NCBI GenBank assembly: GCA_902805545.1
Contig: CADCTD010000065.1
Location: forward strand, 1-64,000
From: an uncultured Craurococcus sp.
GTDB taxonomy: Bacteria; Pseudomonadota; Alphaproteobacteria; Acetobacterales; Acetobacteraceae
Length of the DNA stretch: 64,000 nucleotides
Reading direction: 5' to 3'
Position 1 is the stretch's first letter; the number at the start of each line of letters is the position of its first letter. The notes beneath the pieces are model-generated. The model had not been told where the DNA came from, did no database searches, and saw nothing but the letters and a program-made list of their open reading frames with translations. Made by a program: the position numbers and the translations under genes. Below, piece after piece: positions 60,726-64,000 of the stretch.

Positions 60726-62205
60726 GCGTCCGCTGCACCGCGCGCCGCCAGCCGGCATAGGCCGCCTCGCGCTCCGCCTCCGCCATGGCCGGGGTGAAGC
60801 GCCGGTCGAGCTGCCAGCGCGCGGCGAATTCCGCCGGTTCCGGGCAGAGGCCGGCCTGCAGCCCGGCCAGGTAGCCGGCACCGAGCGCCGTCGTCTCGCG
60901 GATGGTCGGCCGGTCGACCGGCGCGCCCAGCACATCGGCCAGGAACTGCATCGTCCAGTCGGAGGCGACCATGCCGCCATCGACGCGCAGCACCGCGCTC
61001 TCGCCCGCGCCCATATCGGCCTGCATCGCCGCCACCAGGTCCCGCGTCTGGTAGCCGACGCTCTCCAGCGCGGCGCGGGCGAAATCCGCCCGGCCCGAGG
61101 CGCGGGTCAGCCCATGGATGCTGCCGCGCGCCTCCGCATCCCAATGCGGCACGCCCAGGCCCACGAAGGCCGGCACGAGGTAGAGCCGCCCCGCCGGGTC
61201 GGATTGCTCGGCGAGCGCCCCGCTCTCGGCCGCATCGGCGATGATGCCAAGGCCGTCGCGCAGCCACTGCACCGCGGCGCCGGCGACGAAGATCGCGCCT
61301 TCCAGCGCGTAGGTCCGCCGGCCCCGGAGCTGGTAGGCGATGGTCGTCAGCAGCCGGTGGCGCGAGGCGATGGGCGCATCCCCGGTGTTCAGCAGGGCGA
61401 AGCAGCCCGTGCCATAGGTCGACTTCACCATCCCCGGCTCGAAGCAGGCCTGCCCGACGGTCGCCGCCTGCTGGTCGCCGGCAATGCCGAGCACGGGGAT
61501 GGAGGCGCCGAGCAGCGTCGTCATGCCGAACTCCGCGGCGCAGTCGCGCACCTCCGGCAGCATCCGCGCCGGCACGCGGAACAGCTCGCACATCGCCGGG
61601 TCCCAGGCGCCGGCGCGGATGTCGAAGAGCATGGTGCGCGCCGCATTGGTCGCATCCGTCGCATGGACACGCCCATCGGTGAGCTGCCAGAGCAGGAAGC
61701 TGTCGACCGTGCCGAAGGCGAGCTCGCCCTGCTCGGCGGCCGCCCGCGCGCCGGGCACGGTATCGAGGATCCAGGCGATCTTGGTCGCCGAGAAATAGGG
61801 GTCGATCAGCAGCCCGGTCGCGGCGGCGACGGCCGGGGCATGCCCCGCCTCGCGCAACGCCGCGCAGGTGGAGGCCGTCCGCCTGTCCTGCCAGACGATG
61901 GCGCGATGGATCGGCCGCCCGGTGCTGCGGTTCCAGACCACCACCGTCTCGCGCTGGTTGGCGATGCCGATGCCGGCGATCTGGGTCGGCGCCAGCCCCA
62001 CCTTGTCGATCGCCTCCCGCATCACGGCAAGCGAGGTGTCCCAGAGATCCTCCACCTCATGCTCGACCCAGCCGGACTGCGGGTAGTGCTGCGGGAATTC
62101 CAGCTGCGCCGAGGCGATGGGCGCCAGATCGGGCGTGCGGAAGATGATCGCCCTGGTCGAGGTGGTGCCCTGGTCGAGGGCGAGGATATGGCCTTCGGCG
62201 GGCAT
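60712..62205 (-). CDS. glpK: Glycerol kinase
   Basis: A 497-residue FGGY kinase that makes glycerol-3-phosphate. It has [43 protein letters not shown] (split: [16 protein letters not shown]), [40 protein letters not shown] (split: [13 protein letters not shown]), and the ATP site [13 protein letters not shown]-like [13 protein letters not shown]. The start at 62205 fits the family. It follows a sugar/glycerol ABC receptor gene on the same strand. Confidence 0.97.
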   Translation of the reverse strand: MPAEGHILALDQGTTSTRAIIFRTPDLAPIASAQLEFPQHYPQSGWVEHEVEDLWDTSLAVMREAIDKVGLAPTQIAGIGIANQRETVVVWNRSTGRPIHRAIVWQDRRTASTCAALREAGHAPAVAAATGLLIDPYFSATKIAWILDTVPGARAAAEQGELAFGTVDSFLLWQLTDGRVHATDATNAARTMLFDIRAGAWDPAMCELFRVPARMLPEVRDCAAEFGMTTLLGASIPVLGIAGDQQAATVGQACFEPGMVKSTYGTGCFALLNTGDAPIASRHRLLTTIAYQLRGRRTYALEGAIFVAGAAVQWLRDGLGIIADAAESGALAEQSDPAGRLYLVPAFVGLGVPHWDAEARGSIHGLTRASGRADFARAALESVGYQTRDLVAAMQADMGAGESAVLRVDGGMVASDWTMQFLADVLGAPVDRPTIRETTALGAGYLAGLQAGLCPEPAEFAARWQLDRRFTPAMAEAEREAAYAGWRRAVQRTLSSP

Positions 62206-62229
62206 GGACGGAACCTCTGCTGGATGGGC

Positions 62230-62251
62230 GGCGGGGGCCGGAGCCCCCGCC
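62230..62251. other. Intergenic hairpin between glycerol receptor and glpK genes
   Basis: A perfect 9-base stem, GGCGGGGGC with GCCCCCGCC, and loop CGGA. In the minus-strand reading it lies between the receptor gene stop and glpK start. No T-run follows on that strand, so it may stabilise the receptor message or slow read-through. Confidence 0.5.
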
Positions 62252-62258
62252 CTTTGGG

Positions 62259-64000
62259 TCAGCCGCGGCGCGGCGGGTTGGCCGGCCAGCTCTGGATGAG
62301 CTTGTCGTAGTCGACCGTCTCGCCCTGCGGCTTCTCGTTCGCCAGCTTGCGCTGCGGCGCGACGTTGCCGTCCTTCTGCGCCTGCTCGTACCAGTTCTCG
62401 GCCGTGGTCCGCGGGTTGAGCCGCGGGCCGCACTCGCCCTGCACATTGGCGCGCTGCAGCCGCTCGAGCACGCTGTCCTGTGCCGCTGCCAGCGAGTCCA
62501 TCGCCGCCTGCGGCGTCTTCGCCCCCGAGGAGGCATCGCCGATATTCTGCCACCAGAGCTGCGCCAGGCGCGGATAGTCGGGGATGTTCACCCCCGTCGG
62601 CGTCCACTGCACCCGGGCCGGCGAGCGGTAGAACTCGATCAGCCCGCCGAGCTGCTTGGCGCGGTCGGTGAAGGACTGGTGCCAGATGTCGCTCTCGCGG
62701 ATGAAGGTGAGGCCGACATGGCTCTTCTTCAGGCTGGTCGACTTGGAGACGCAAAACTGGGCGTAGAGCCAGGCCGCGCGGCGGCGGTCGACGGGGGTGG
62801 ATTTCAGCAGCGTCCAGGAGCCGGCATCCTGGTAGCCGAGCTTCATCCCCTCCTTCCAGTAGGCACCCTTCGGCGAGGGCGCCATCCGCCAGCGCGGCGT
62901 GCCGTCCGGGTTCATCACCGCGAGGCCGGGCTTCACCATGTCGGCGGTGAAGGCGGTGTACCAGAACATCTGCTGGGCGATGTTGCCCTGCGCCGGCACC
63001 GGGCCGCTCTCGGAGAAGGTCATACCGGCCGCCTCGGGCGGGGCGTACTTCTTCAGCCACTCCACATACTTGGTGATGGAGTAGACCGCCGCCGGCCCGT
63101 TGGTGTCGCCGCCGCGCTCGATGGAGGAGCCGGTCGGCCGGCAGCCCTCCATGCGGATGCCCCACTCGTCGACCGGCTTGCCGTTCGGGATGCCGCGGTC
63201 GCCGTTGCCCGCCATCGACAGCCAGGCATCGGTGAAGCGCCAGCCGAGCGAGGGGTCCTTCTTGCCGTAGTCCATGTGGCCATAGACCTTGACCCCGTCG
63301 ATCTCCTTCACCGTGTTGGTGAAGAACTCGGCGATGTCCTCATAGGCGGACCAGTTGACCGGCACGCCGAGGTCGTAGCCGAACTGCCGCCTGAAGGCCT
63401 CCTTGATGGCCGGCCGGTTGAACCAGTCGTAGCGGAACCAGTAGACATTGGCGAACTGCTGGTCCGGCAACTGGTAGAGCTTGCCATCCGGCCCGGTGCC
63501 GAAGCTGCGACCGATGAAATCCTCGAGGTCGAGCGTCGGCAGGGTCTGGTCGCGGCCCTCGCCCGCCATCCAGTCGGTCAGCGGCACCGCCTGCTGGTAG
63601 CGGAAATGCGTGCCGATCAGGTCGCTGTCGTTCACCCAGGCGTCGTAGACATTGCGGCCGGACTGCATCTGCGTCTGCAGCTTCTCCACCACATCGCCTT
63701 CCTGCAGCAGGTCGTGCCGCAGGCGGATGCCGGTGATCTCGGAGAAGGCGCGCGCCAGCGTCCGGGCTTCGTACTCATGGGTGGTGATGGTCTCGGAGAC
63801 GACGTTGATCTCCTGGCCGCGGAAGGGCTGCGCGGCGCGGGCGAAGAATTCCATCTCCTGCATCTGCTGCTCTTGCGTCAGCGTCGAGGGCTGGAACTCC
63901 TCGGCGACCCAGCGGCGCGCGGCGTCCATCCCCTGCGCGACCGAATGGCTCGGGCGGAGCAGCGCCGGCGCGGCGAGCACCGCGGCGCTGCCGAGCAACC
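62259..64000 (-). CDS. Glycerol/sugar ABC transporter substrate-binding protein (GlpV-like), 5' end missing
   Basis: At least 579 residues of an extracellular solute-binding protein (family 1) reading leftwards; the first codons lie outside the window. The N-terminus present is inside an export signal ([21 protein letters not shown]). It shows [21 protein letters not shown] (split: [20 protein letters not shown]), and [31 protein letters not shown] (split: [18 protein letters not shown]) as in rhizobial GlpV, the glycerol receptor. Next to glpK, glycerol is the probable ligand. GlpSTPQU genes would lie to the right of the window. Confidence 0.88.
   Translation of the reverse strand, partial: LLGSAAVLAAPALLRPSHSVAQGMDAARRWVAEEFQPSTLTQEQQMQEMEFFARAAQPFRGQEINVVSETITTHEYEARTLARAFSEITGIRLRHDLLQEGDVVEKLQTQMQSGRNVYDAWVNDSDLIGTHFRYQQAVPLTDWMAGEGRDQTLPTLDLEDFIGRSFGTGPDGKLYQLPDQQFANVYWFRYDWFNRPAIKEAFRRQFGYDLGVPVNWSAYEDIAEFFTNTVKEIDGVKVYGHMDYGKKDPSLGWRFTDAWLSMAGNGDRGIPNGKPVDEWGIRMEGCRPTGSSIERGGDTNGPAAVYSITKYVEWLKKYAPPEAAGMTFSESGPVPAQGNIAQQMFWYTAFTADMVKPGLAVMNPDGTPRWRMAPSPKGAYWKEGMKLGYQDAGSWTLLKSTPVDRRRAAWLYAQFCVSKSTSLKKSHVGLTFIRESDIWHQSFTDRAKQLGGLIEFYRSPARVQWTPTGVNIPDYPRLAQLWWQNIGDASSGAKTPQAAMDSLAAAQDSVLERLQRANVQGECGPRLNPRTTAENWYEQAQKDGNVAPQRKLANEKPQGETVDYDKLIQSWPANPPRRG

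Overview
This is a GC-rich chromosomal segment of an alphaproteobacterium, most likely of the family Acetobacteraceae (Roseomonas-like). The reasons are the GC content (about 70% by eye), the alphaproteobacterial markers TrcR/DUF1013 and DUF1192, an alphaproteobacterial-style heat-shock promoter with a ROSE-like RNA thermometer before an hsp20 gene, several orphan Bug-type periplasmic receptors, and many receptor-plus-catabolic-enzyme clusters. Nothing looks phage-borne or plasmid-borne, and there is no IS element or CRISPR array. Genes are tightly packed: no gene-free stretch exceeds 300 bases, and the longest (about 270 bases, before the second OmpA gene) is annotated.

Layout. 1-5.5 kb: 5' end of tuf, a divergent tRNA-Gly, crcB, ilvD, an FMN-dependent monooxygenase, a tandem Lin0512 pair and a DUF6481 gene. 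5.5-17.3 kb: a Baeyer-Villiger-type monooxygenase, a ModA-like protein, then a homogentisate operon (aromatic hydroxylase, DUF2783, variant MBL protein, hmgA, fahA, Bug receptor, FAD oxidoreductase) with a divergent IclR regulator and a palindromic operator between them. 17.3-20.8 kb: a TetR-controlled group (Bug receptor, quinate/shikimate-type dehydrogenase, SDR) with two nearly identical operators. 20.8-23.4 kb: eutB-eutC-arfB. 23.5-27 kb: a split ThDP decarboxylase, a 2-hydroxyacid dehydrogenase and an MmgE/PrpD protein. 27-32.3 kb: a TRAP transporter, a GntR regulator and a sugar-acid dehydratase linked by matching operators. 32.4-41.7 kb: mixed metabolic genes (amidase, LLM oxidoreductase, AEC permease, CsbD, receptors, VOC protein, hydrolase, pdxY). 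41.9-46.5 kb: a five-gene branched-chain-type ABC transporter.

46.5-60.7 kb is mostly housekeeping: a lipoprotein, rpmE, thermometer-controlled hsp20, DUF1192, trcR, two YdcH genes, purEK, tandem OmpA-like proteins, a GNAT-Nudix fusion, tRNA-Ala, yggT-DUF167-folD-EamA, rplU-rpmA-obgE and an MFS transporter. The right end holds glpK and the receptor gene of what looks like a glycerol ABC transporter, cut by the window edge.

The best candidates for new biology are the homogentisate operon, with two poorly understood conserved members (DUF2783 and an MBL protein lacking the usual zinc ligands), the heat-shock promoter whose -35 element sits in the loop of the rpmE terminator, the two compact regulons whose operators can be read directly, and a dispersed repeat that provides gene stop codons.
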